From positions 1 through 16,043 of the forward strand of contig JALLAZ010000396.1 in NCBI GenBank assembly GCA_036939755.1: DNA of 16,043 nt, written 5' to 3'. The notes under the pieces are model-generated. The model made no database searches and was not told the DNA's origin. It saw nothing but the letters and a program-made list of their open reading frames with translations. Position numbers and translations under genes: made by a program. Positions 1-7,343 of the stretch are shown here, piece after piece; position 1 is the first letter of the stretch, and every line of letters begins with the position of its first letter. The DNA is from Stephanodiscus triporus. Its lineage: Eukaryota; Bacillariophyta; Thalassiosirophyceae; Thalassiosirales; Thalassiosiraceae.

Positions 1-2
1 TC

Positions 3-22
3 TAGAGTACGTACGTACTCTA
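3..22. repeat. 20-bp perfect palindrome at the left edge
   Basis: The sequence TAGAGTACGTACGTACTCTA reads the same on both strands. It is built on a GTAC/ACGT core and sits at the very start of the window, so what it belongs to is not visible. Related TACT/GTAC-rich spacer sequence occurs between genes further right (about 7130-7190 and 12555), so it may just be ordinary intergenic composition. No function is inferred. Confidence 0.6.
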
Positions 23-219
23 CCATACTATTAGCCGTTCGCATTTAACAAAAAATTTACCTATCTTGAGAAGTCATTGGTACCTCAGCCGTTTTATCAA
101 AGAGAGTCATGCTAATATCCCTCAACTCCAATATATTATGCGCAGCAAAATTCAGCTACGTAAAGTAGGAGCTTACAACAAAGGGCACTTTGACTTGCAA
201 GCGGGTTGTTACCGCTATC

Positions 220-500
220 ACCGTCAACATGCCGCCGTCTCCGTCTCCATCTCTGTCTCCATCGCCATCATCATTCCTTTCTCCTCTTCCGTATAATATT
301 TGATTGTTGCGTCACCGTCCTCATTGCCATCACCATCCTTTCTCCAATCTGTGTACCAATTGATTGTTGTGTTGCCTCCATCGTTGTCTTTGTTGTCGCT
401 GTCCTCATTGTCGCCACTATCACTGTCACCACCGCCGCCGTCGTCGCCGCTACCGTTGTCGAGTTGATTGTTGTGTTGTTGCTGCCGCCACCATTGTCGC
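220..500. repeat. Degenerate trinucleotide/hexanucleotide low-complexity tract
   Basis: The tract shows a three-base rhythm built from words such as GTC, ATT, GCC and ATC. The clearest part is about 235-272, where TCTCCG/TCTCCA hexamers repeat. The nonamer TGATTGTTG recurs at 301, 361 and 465, suggesting larger decayed units. Frames stay open on both strands because the tract has few stop triplets. The implied peptides are monotonous Val/Ala/Cys/Thr or Ser/Thr runs with no domain. I read it as diverged simple-sequence DNA, not a gene. The next 400 bases, to about 880, share the composition but are less regular. Confidence 0.55.
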
Positions 501-885
501 CAATATCACGAGTGGATGGCAGAGACAGCAACGACTGCAAAAATGACGACGATGACGGATGTTCAAGATGTGGACGAAGATGCGACAACGTCATCCACTC
601 CGACGTCATCGTCCTAAAGTCGACCACAATGATGCACAACCATCCAAAGCCTCGCGCCTCCCTCCCTCCCGGAACTCGCGATCACCCTCCCATGCATTGC
701 CACCAATATCCAAGGCTGCCATACAACAGCCTCGGCATCGTCTCGTCAACGTTGACAACAACACCGTCGTTGTTTGTCGTTCCTCTTCTTGCATCATAAT
801 CGTCCTCCCCGACAACTGGGCATGGCTTCGTCATTGTTGGTTGTGATGGTTTGTGGTTGTGGGTTGTGTAGCTTACCATAGAATA

Positions 886-1107
886 TTGAGAGGCCTAAAA
901 AATCTGCGAAAAACTTGGAATCTTGAATACTCTTGCGCCAAGAGGCTTTCAAAATTCTTTGTTTCCAGCAGCTTTCACAGCGGAATTAGATTAGTTTCAC
1001 AGCGGAATTTCATATGATTGCAAAGCCTCTCACCTGAGATATTGCAAAATTCTAAGAAAAACTTTAGAACGCCCACATATTTTTGGCACGCAAACTTGGA
1101 ATTTTGA
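886..1107. repeat. Cluster of short direct and inverted repeats
   Basis: Several short repeats are packed together just left of the MITE. TTTCACAGCGGAATT occurs twice, at 973-987 and 995-1009. A 16-mer beginning AAACTTGGAAT occurs at 911-926 and, with one change, at 1092-1107. The string GAGAGGC near 893 has its inverse, GCCTCTC, near 1025. AAGAGGCTTT near 949 pairs with AAAGCCTCT near 1022. Together they could fold into a long imperfect hairpin. It may be the remains of a second small transposon, but no clean termini or target duplication were found. Confidence 0.45.
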
Positions 1108-1113
1108 GGACTA

Positions 1114-1686
1114 CCAGTGAAAAACTGCACTGACATACAAGTATTTTGATGATTGGTTTTTTGTTGTCATGACATCAATACACCATTAAACCTCAACATA
1201 TTAATTAGGGACATACACACCTAATGATGAAGATGTGAGCTTATTGGAACAGATTACAGCCGGCAAGGGCCAGTGCAGCGACGAGTCAGATCACACCTTA
1301 ATATTGATGTTTCAAACTGTTTTTTTTGTATGTACTAGGTCTACAAAGTTGGCACTGACATAACACAATTTTGCTAGTCATTTTGACACAAAACACAATT
1401 TTTAGCTACCGCTTACGTAGGAAAACCCAAAGACGAATTGTTTTTTTTGGCATATTGACAATGATGTGACAGGATGTGACTGACACAATGTTGACGACTT
1501 AATGCTCATTATTTAATGGGAAGACATGATGATATTAAGATTCTCTAATACGAAATCGAGTATGCTCTTCAATTTAATGCCGGTGGACAATGCGCAGATG
1601 ATAGTGATAGTCTTTGACGTCTACGAGGAAAAAACCAATTCAATTTAGTCAGTGCCAACCAATATGTCAGTGCAGTTTTTGAATGG
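1114..1686. mobile_element. Non-autonomous MITE-like element, TA target site (Tc1/mariner type)
   Basis: The left end (1114-1137) and right end (1663-1686) are inverted repeats matching at 22 of 24 positions. The inner 18 bases, AAAAACTGCACTGACATA, are a perfect inverse match (1120-1137 against 1663-1680). A TA dinucleotide flanks each side (1112-1113 and 1687-1688), the target duplication expected of the Tc1/mariner superfamily; the termini contain CAGTG. A subterminal inverted pair also exists: TTGGCACTGAC at 1349-1359 and its inverse at 1648-1658. The 573-bp element has no open frame resembling a transposase, so it would need a transposase supplied in trans. The superfamily is inferred only from the TA and the termini. 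Confidence 0.72.
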
Positions 1687-1725
1687 TACTGCTCCTCTAA
1701 TAATTGTCGCCGGGAGGTAACTACA

Positions 1726-1800
1726 TAAGGGTTAGCTAAGGGTTAAATAGGGTTAACTAAGGGCTAACTAAGTGTTACTAAGGGATAGCTAAGGGTTAGG
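1726..1800 (+). repeat. Telomere-like GGGTTA degenerate array, left arm
   Basis: Seven or so degenerate units of the type CTAAGGGTTAG / TAAGGGTTAAC follow one another. They contain GGGTTA, the permuted TTAGGG telomere word used by many eukaryotes including diatoms. The unit is about 10-12 bases and not a clean hexamer, so this is a diverged interstitial array or a minisatellite, not a telomere end. It starts about 40 bp after the MITE. A second array in the opposite orientation lies at 2573-2615. Confidence 0.6.
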
Positions 1801-2572
1801 AATTTGCTGTGCCCCTAACAAAGAGCCGAATAATCTCCATAGCAGCTGCCGCCCATCAACCTAATGTACCCCAATGATCTGCCCCCTTGGTGCCATGATC
1901 TCTGATGGGATGGAGGGGGGAGGGAGAGGGGGAGGGGAGGAATCAAGGCAATGATGGACACGACGGTCGTGACACGAAGAGTGAGGGTGGCGCCGATGTC
2001 AATTTCTACAATGAGGTGATGGGGTAGGGGGATACGATGATATGGATTATCAAACTCCTCCTCAATCGTTCCTTCTCATCGGTTGATTGTTATTTTTCCA
2101 ATGGTGGGCGTCAACGTCATGCCGTTGTGTCCCTCCCCCGGCTTCCTCAACGGTATGGGCACTTCACCAAAGAAAGAGTTCTCAGCAATGTTGTCATCAT
2201 TGACATGCACTGATGGAGGCACGGATGGCGGCTATACTCCCATTATTGATTCTTTGAGGCGCGGACTTTCAGTGATGGGGGACGGAGGTAAATTGACAGA
2301 CTAACCCCCCTTGGTATGACGAAAATGCTGATTTTTTGATGACAACAGACACAGGGACATGTGGCGCATTGAGGGGGGACAAGGGAGGGGTCCTCTTGCC
2401 CTCTCAGAGAGCCATATTGATGACCGGAAGAGGGGCGATTGAATTTGTCCATGGTTTTGCTGCATTCATGCTGTGAGTCTGTCCGTCACGCTCTCTTACT
2501 CCTCGCGCAAGTATCTGAAAATTGAAAATGGAATTGGTACATGTCTACGAGACTTGGCACACTAGGTAATTT
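1801..2572. other. Region between the inverted arrays, no recognisable gene
   Basis: About 770 bp lie between the two telomere-like arrays. Open frames here are short (70-80 codons), overlap one another on both strands, and show no domain. A purine tract with several G runs lies at 1912-1944. The sequence may be the interior of a fold-back element whose arms are the arrays, or unrelated spacer. Confidence 0.4.
1912..1944 (+). repeat. Poly-purine G-rich tract
   Basis: This is an uninterrupted purine run with at least four G runs of three to six bases separated by one to three bases. It fits the usual pattern for a potential G-quadruplex on the plus strand. Whether it forms one in the cell cannot be told from sequence. 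Confidence 0.5.
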
Positions 2573-2615
2573 CTAACCCTTTGCTAACCCTTAATTAACC
2601 CTTAGCTAGCTAAGG
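2573..2615 (-). repeat. Telomere-like array, right arm in opposite orientation
   Basis: Three or four units of CTAACCCTT / TTAACCCTTAG read on the plus strand, i.e. AAGGGTTAG units on the minus strand. The inner ends of both arrays resemble each other as inverted copies (GGGTTAG, one variable purine, then AATT). The two arrays therefore form an imperfect long inverted repeat around 1801-2572. Confidence 0.55.
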
Positions 2616-3006
2616 CAACAATTGATATGAGAGCGGTAGTAATAGATACTTTAACTCATGCTCTTCTTATGCGACACAAGGTGCAAGGAGAGATGGCAAG
2701 GACATCAGAGTGCCCAATACAAACAATAGAGAGAGACACACATACGATAGACTCTACCCCATAACACAGTCTTCTCTCTACAATATCTCTGGATAGGACC
2801 TTTTCATGTCCGTCGTCAGTCTTCAAGGCTAGAGCCGAACAACTCTGCGTTACACAAAAATAATAGGGTCCTCCCCCAGGTTGATGAGGTGTTGCCATTT
2901 ATTTGAGGCCAAACGTGTCAAACGTACAGTGTAGTAAGTTACTCTAGTAGAACGCCTCTAAAGCTGAAGGGCCGAGATGCCTCATTCATTTTTCCTAACG
3001 GCAATG
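2616..3006. other. Spacer downstream of VPS36, nothing recognised
   Basis: About 390 bp follow the right array and precede the VPS36 stop codon. An 80-codon open frame on the minus strand (2656-2898) has no domain and no support. Part of this must be the VPS36 3' untranslated region. I see no RNA gene or repeat here. Confidence 0.5.
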
Positions 3007-4611
3007 CTATTTAACAAGCGAAGGCGCACATAATGAAAATTCACCGCTGTCGAAAAGATTGGGGAAAAATCTCACTCCTTCTATTGTGCTATCCCTGCAT
3101 AACAACCCCATTTGCTCCGCCGTCAACAATTGTTCATTAGCCAGCAATGCAGATGTTTTTAGCGCTCTGCATACATCCATAACGGTGATTCCGCCAGGTG
3201 ATGATGATTTGTTTCGGCTTTGAGGCTCCATGGAAGTCGATGCCATCTCTGCCAGTTTCTTCCCCATGATATCATCGTCGAACTCATCAGCCTGAATCAC
3301 CAAGACCCCCGACGAGAATGATCTCTTGGATATCCCCAAATTCAACTCTTTCATTAAATCTACGGCCTTGAGAAAATCTTCTGGTGAAATCATATTCGTC
3401 CCACGGGCCCTATTGAACAGACAGTAAACGTCTGTTAGTGTCATCATACCACCAGCTTTGGTCAGTTTGTCATTGAGCCTCAAAAAGTCACCCAGTTGTC
3501 GTGCAAGCTGCTTGTGATACGCCGATCCTGCTTGCTTTTTGGACAGGGCCGATGTAATACCCATGTTCTCCATCATGCCGAAAAGCTTGTCAGCATCCTT
3601 TCCCGATGCAACAAATCTTTCCCCGGGATTGACTGCCGATGCTGCCGCCCGCTCACGTTCGATAGTTGCCGAATATTTGTGAATAACTTTGACTAATTCC
3701 GTAGCCTCTCTCAAAAATACATCGATATCTTCCTTCTTGCTGCCCTTATCGTTTGTCTTTGCACCAAGCTCATCTTTGCTACCCCCAAACGCCAAATGGA
3801 CCAAATTGGCATTCTCTCGATCTGTGTGTAAAGGTCGAGCGTAAGAGTTTTTCCATTGCAAAAACAGACATTGCGCGTTTGATCTCTTGTACTCACCACG
3901 AAGTGCATTCTTCGTCAATATGGCATCCACGCCGACTTTCCTCGCGGCGATCGCTGTGCTGGTCCGCCGGGCCTCCTTCGTAGCCTGCCGCTCCCTGTCG
4001 TCCCACGCCTTGCGTTGCATCGCTATTTGGATGGCGGCCAGCGCGTCGTCGCGATGCTTGGACGAATCGATATACGAACAGGTCTCTCCGCCGCGAAATA
4101 CGATCGCCAATTCTCCCCACGCGTGAGTGGATACTTCGACCTTGTAGGAGGAGCGGGGAGAGCGAAAGGACGGTCCACCGGCGGGTCGGGCCGTTTGCAC
4201 AAGGGGAAGAGGAATCGAGCCGCCGACGACGTCCCGTTCGTCAATCAGGACGATCCTGTGGGTCGTGACGTGGCACGAAAGCTCGACATCTCTGGCATTC
4301 CACGGCAACGCGGCGACGGTATCATCCGTCCTTGTCAGCGGAAGCGTCCCGGAGCCTTCGTCTGAAGATGGATGCGCAAGGCGCAAGGGGAATAACAACG
4401 TCGGTCAGCAGGGCGCCCACGAATACGAAGGAAGGACCCACTTTGAGAACCGTAACGACGAAAACAACTCACATCGCAACTCTACGTTGGCACGCACGAG
4501 GGTTTCGACCTCCCCGTCGTCGGACTCGAGGATTATGAGGCCGGAGGGCGAGAGGGGTGCCGGGGTGAGGCAGGTTAGCGGGGACCATCGTCGTGGGCGT
4601 GGTGTCGACAT
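3007..4611 (-). CDS. VPS36: Vps36, ESCRT-II subunit (three exons)
   Basis: Vps36 is the ubiquitin- and lipid-binding subunit of ESCRT-II, which sorts membrane proteins into multivesicular bodies on endosomes. The proposed structure is complement(join(3007..3821, 3897..4361, 4473..4611)), 472 residues. Exon 1 starts at the ATG at 4611. Removing the two introns restores the GLUE-domain start (ETLVRANVELRYEGSGTL, then a THRIVLID strand, residues about 24-80) and the following linker. The C-terminal EAP30/winged-helix part is clear: an LFNRARGTNMISPEDFLKA stretch, a SGVLVIQ strand, and near the end LLTAEQMGLLCRD and GVRFFPNLF, signatures of Vps36. The second intron is a multiple of three without stops, so it is easily missed. 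Length is within the family range. The gene diverges from Cpn20 with 185 bp between the starts. Family assignment is firm; the exact start is likely. Confidence 0.93.
3822..3896 (-). other. VPS36 intron 2 (75 nt, in frame, no stops)
   Basis: The donor on the minus strand is GTGAGTAC at 3896-3889 and the acceptor is ACACACAG ending at 3822. Removal joins NALR to DRENANLVHLAFGG, a continuous charged helix typical of the Vps36 linker. Retention would insert 25 residues of unlike composition (Trp, Cys, Phe rich). The length is 3n and there is no stop, so a retained form would still be translated. Confidence 0.8.
4362..4472 (-). other. VPS36 intron 1 (111 nt)
   Basis: The donor on the minus strand is GTGAGT at 4472-4467 and the acceptor is CTTCAG ending at 4362. 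Splicing joins codon TGT-less exon 1 (ending CGA T) to AC GAA GGC, giving ...ELRYEGSG..., which fits the GLUE domain. Without splicing the frame breaks. Confidence 0.88.
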
Positions 4612-4796
4612 GCTACCTGGGTTGAGGAAGTTAGCTATCTTACGATACTACTCTAGGATCACGGACAGACCATATAAAACGTACACTAGGTACTCCTACG
4701 ATACCATACCCGGCCGAGCGCGCGAGCAACCTCATCCATCATTAATTTCAGAAATTCTTCGGGCGGCGTCATCGTCAAGCAACCGCATTTCTTTAG
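4612..4796. promoter_or_regulatory. Divergent promoter region VPS36 / Cpn20
   Basis: The two start codons are 185 bp apart and face away from each other, so both promoters and 5' leaders must fit here. TATAAA lies at 4673-4678 on the plus strand, 118 bp before the Cpn20 ATG, a plausible TATA box for that gene. No separate element for VPS36 was recognised. Confidence 0.5.
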
Positions 4797-5567
4797 ATGA
4801 ACCCATCGAGATATTTGTTCGCGGCCATCTCGGCCGGCATCGGTCTCTCCTGCGCCTTCTCCGGCGGTCCCGCCCGTCGTCCGTCCGTCGGTAGAACTAC
4901 GACTTCCCTCCCCGCCGAGGGAGCGCTGCACAAGGAATGCACCCTCGACGGCAAGAGGATCCGCGGCCCAATCACGCCCCTCGGTAACTTCGTCCTCGTC
5001 AGGACGCGCGACACCCTCGACGCCACCGACGGCGGGATCCTCCTGCCGGATCAGTCCAAGGAACGACCCACGGAGGGGGAGGTCGTCGCGGCCGGTCCCG
5101 GGAAGCTCCATCCCCACACCGGCGTCCGTATAACGAACCCGGTGACCGCGGGCGATTCGGTGCTATTCGGCAAGTTCGACGGACACGACATGAACTACAA
5201 CGACGAGTCGGTGACGATGATACGGGACGACGACGTCCTTCTCTATTACAGGGGGGTGCGGATGACGCTCGAGAACGTCAGGCCCTGTAGGGATTACGTC
5301 CTCGTGGAGCTGATCAAGGGGAAGACCGAGACGGCGAGCGGCATCGTAGTCGCTGGGTCAGTCATGGCCGATTACGAGCCGTGCGAGGGCACGGTCGTGA
5401 AGGTCGGGGATGGACGGATGACGAGCAAGGGAGAGTTCAGCAATAGTCCCGTGAAGGTGGGGGATCGGGTCAAGTTCAAGGATTACGCGGGGAACGGAGT
5501 GAAGATCGAGGGGGTGGAACACAGTCTGGTGAGGATGGTGGATATTCTCTGCGGTTTGGAGGCATAG
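4797..5567 (+). CDS. Plastid co-chaperonin Cpn20 (tandem GroES domains)
   Basis: The 256-residue protein is the lid partner of the plastid Cpn60 chaperonin, helping fold stromal proteins such as Rubisco subunits. The N-terminus (about 1-20) is a hydrophobic signal-peptide-like segment ending ...LSCA, followed by FSGGPARRPSVGR, a basic, Ser/Arg-rich transit region with Phe directly after the predicted cleavage site, as in diatom plastid pre-sequences. Two GroES folds follow. The first (about 58-153) has the mobile loop DGGILLPDQSKERP and GEVVAAGPGK. The second (about 158-256) has SGIVVAGS, GTVVKVGDGR and VKVGDRVKF and resembles bacterial GroES closely. Two fused GroES copies are diagnostic for chloroplast Cpn20; mitochondrial Cpn10 has one. 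The coding sequence is intron-free and GC-rich. The ATG is the first one before the signal peptide. Confidence 0.93.
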   Translation: MNPSRYLFAAISAGIGLSCAFSGGPARRPSVGRTTTSLPAEGALHKECTLDGKRIRGPITPLGNFVLVRTRDTLDATDGGILLPDQSKERPTEGEVVAAGPGKLHPHTGVRITNPVTAGDSVLFGKFDGHDMNYNDESVTMIRDDDVLLYYRGVRMTLENVRPCRDYVLVELIKGKTETASGIVVAGSVMADYEPCEGTVVKVGDGRMTSKGEFSNSPVKVGDRVKFKDYAGNGVKIEGVEHSLVRMVDILCGLEA

Positions 5568-5607
5568 GGGATAAGATCGTACATTTGTCTTTCATTTCTA
5601 GGTAGAA

Positions 5608-7059
5608 CTATGTTATGCTCGGAGTACTCTTCCATCTCTTGCCCTTAATGCCACTGCCCCCACTCCTCCTCAGATCTCGTAAGGCGCTCCTACTCCTTGC
5701 TAAATCGCAGTTGCTGCTGACGGTGCTTTTGCGGAATGCATTCATCAACTCCTCGTTCCTCTTGTCGCTGCCGCCCCAGCAATACCACATGGATACGAAC
5801 GGAGAACTTTTCTTATGCACGTCGCTATCCTTCTTTTCGCGGAAATGAGCCGGCGGTAAGTAGACGTACCTTTTCTTGGGTACGATATAAAATGGATTAC
5901 AGGGCTTTGCGTTATTGTTTGATGTGGCATTCACGTAAAAATCCTTCTTGTGCACCCACTGAGGCATTAGCAATAACCAGGGCTTGTCAAAAGAGGGCGA
6001 CGCAACGTGATTCATGAGTCTTTCTAGATGATCTTCGCTGTACGGTGGATTCGTGAGAAGCACGTCGTAGTGAGGCTCGGATTTCGATTCCCAAATAGCA
6101 TAGCAGTCCTCCTTCTTGTTGTAGACGCTGCCGAATCCCAGCGAAGATAAATGGTTCACGACAGAGCCGGCACAATAGTACGGGTCATAAATTTTCATAG
6201 AGTGCGTGCCCCCGACATCACTTTTGCACAATTCGTTCAATAATGGGAGGATGTCCTTGTACGACTGCAGAGGCGTTTCACAGTGATCATCGGGGTTTGT
6301 AGGGTACGGAAAGGCCGGCCCCGGTGTTGAAAGCGTGACAAGTTCTTCCACCCGCTTCATTTCTTCAACGGCCAGAAGATCAAGCACGATTTTACCTTTC
6401 ACTGTATTGCCGATGACCAATCGGCTGCCATCTTTAGTTCTCGCTCCCGCCGAATAAACATATCCAGACTTTCTGTCAACTAGGACGAGGGACGAGCAAT
6501 ACTTGCCGTCTCCAGAGGGGATAGGTGTCATTCTGCCCTCCAAAGATGAATCATCTTCTGAATTCGCGCATGCGGCATTATCTTCATCGGCGTCATCCTC
6601 ATCTGGACGGTTTCTTTTAAGATTTCTCTCCCCAGTATCATTGTCACTATTCAGGGAATAAGCGGTGGAGACTTCACTTTTATGAGCATTCGCCAAACGT
6701 GAAATTTCCATAACTCCTTGGTCTCCACCCCCCTCTGACTCTGTCGCTTTTATGAAATCATCATCCAAAATAGAGTCGTCGGGTCGGACATTTGATGCAG
6801 CAGCAAAAACAGCTCCCCATGACCACCCACCACTGTCAGCATCATTCGACGCAAAGTTTGTTGTCAGCTTGATCGGTGGGGATGCGGACTTATTGTTTTC
6901 TCCAAATTCCGATTTTGCACCTTCTGTCGCCACATTTACTTTGGACTTCTGCTTCTTGTCCTTCTTGCGCTTCTTGTCCTTCTTCTTCTTCTTCTTTCGG
7001 TCCGGAGAAGTTGTGCTCTTTTTCGCCTTCTTGTCTTTCTTCGGTTTATCTTTCACCAT
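5608..7059 (-). CDS. Lysine-rich nuclear protein with NPPY methyltransferase-like domain
   Basis: The 483-residue protein has three parts. Residues 1-41 are almost pure Lys/Asp/Arg, a likely nuclear or nucleolar localisation tail. Residues 42-185 are acidic, Ser-rich and probably disordered. The folded C-terminal half has DPYYCAGSVVNHLSSLGF at about 292-309, where a class I methyltransferase SAM-binding motif would lie, then YDVLLTNPPYSEDHLERL at 331-347. NPPY is the catalytic motif IV of enzymes that methylate amino nitrogens (adenine N6, or Gln/Lys in proteins). WLLLMPQWVHKKDFY and the Cys/Trp-rich FVSMWYCWGG follow. I recall similar uncharacterised proteins in stramenopiles and other eukaryotes but cannot name the substrate. 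The gene ends 40 bp from the Cpn20 stop, tail to tail, and starts 284 bp from the divergent chorein gene. Confidence 0.82.
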   Translation of the reverse strand: MVKDKPKKDKKAKKSTTSPDRKKKKKKDKKRKKDKKQKSKVNVATEGAKSEFGENNKSASPPIKLTTNFASNDADSGGWSWGAVFAAASNVRPDDSILDDDFIKATESEGGGDQGVMEISRLANAHKSEVSTAYSLNSDNDTGERNLKRNRPDEDDADEDNAACANSEDDSSLEGRMTPIPSGDGKYCSSLVLVDRKSGYVYSAGARTKDGSRLVIGNTVKGKIVLDLLAVEEMKRVEELVTLSTPGPAFPYPTNPDDHCETPLQSYKDILPLLNELCKSDVGGTHSMKIYDPYYCAGSVVNHLSSLGFGSVYNKKEDCYAIWESKSEPHYDVLLTNPPYSEDHLERLMNHVASPSFDKPWLLLMPQWVHKKDFYVNATSNNNAKPCNPFYIVPKKRYVYLPPAHFREKKDSDVHKKSSPFVSMWYCWGGSDKRNEELMNAFRKSTVSSNCDLARSRSALRDLRRSGGSGIKGKRWKSTPSIT

Positions 7060-7343
7060 GGTTCCCCAGCCAGATTTGGTGGCCCATGTATTTGTAGGTA
7101 CTCGTGAGGGGACTATTGGTAGTTTTTGTAGTACTCTCTATCTACTCATACCGTACGTAGACCAAAAAGGTATGGTATGTACTATGCCATCCATCGACCC
7201 TATTGTATCAAACACTGCCTACAAAACGTTTGTTCGGTTCTCATGGAGAACTCAATAGTAGCCTTCACCCTCACCAACCCAAACCCCGCAGCCTCTCGTC
7301 ATCGCTGACAGAGCCCGGCGGAGACCGGACGTCCCCGCCCGAT
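7060..7343. promoter_or_regulatory. Divergent intergenic region with a possible upstream ORF
   Basis: This 284-bp region separates the NPPY protein start (7059, minus) from the chorein protein ATG (7344, plus). No TATA box stands out. A short frame of 21 codons runs from ATG at 7243 to TGA at 7306-7308, 35 bases before the main ATG, and would be an upstream ORF if transcription begins left of it. The frame of the chorein gene stays open leftwards through this region but has no ATG before 7344. Confidence 0.4.

Noticed and set aside
206..799. 197-codon open frame on the plus strand and a 122-codon one opposite
   Set aside because: Both are by-products of stop-poor low-complexity DNA; composition is monotonous and no domain is visible.
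2083..2304. 73-codon open frame in the gene-poor block
   Set aside because: Short, overlapped by an opposite-strand frame, and no recognisable motif or start context.
2656..2898. 80-codon frame on the minus strand downstream of VPS36
   Set aside because: No domain, Cys/Ser-rich random-looking peptide in presumed 3' untranslated and spacer DNA.
4023..4365. Open frames antisense to VPS36 exon 2
   Set aside because: They mirror GC-rich coding sequence and have no independent features.
4265..4894. 209-codon frame on the plus strand across VPS36 exon 1 and the promoter
   Set aside because: Shadow of the VPS36 exons; its peptide is Arg/Ser-rich with no motif.
7203..7343. Extending the chorein protein 47 residues upstream
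   Set aside because: The only start there is TTG; the first ATG in frame is 7344, which also begins the conserved chorein motif.
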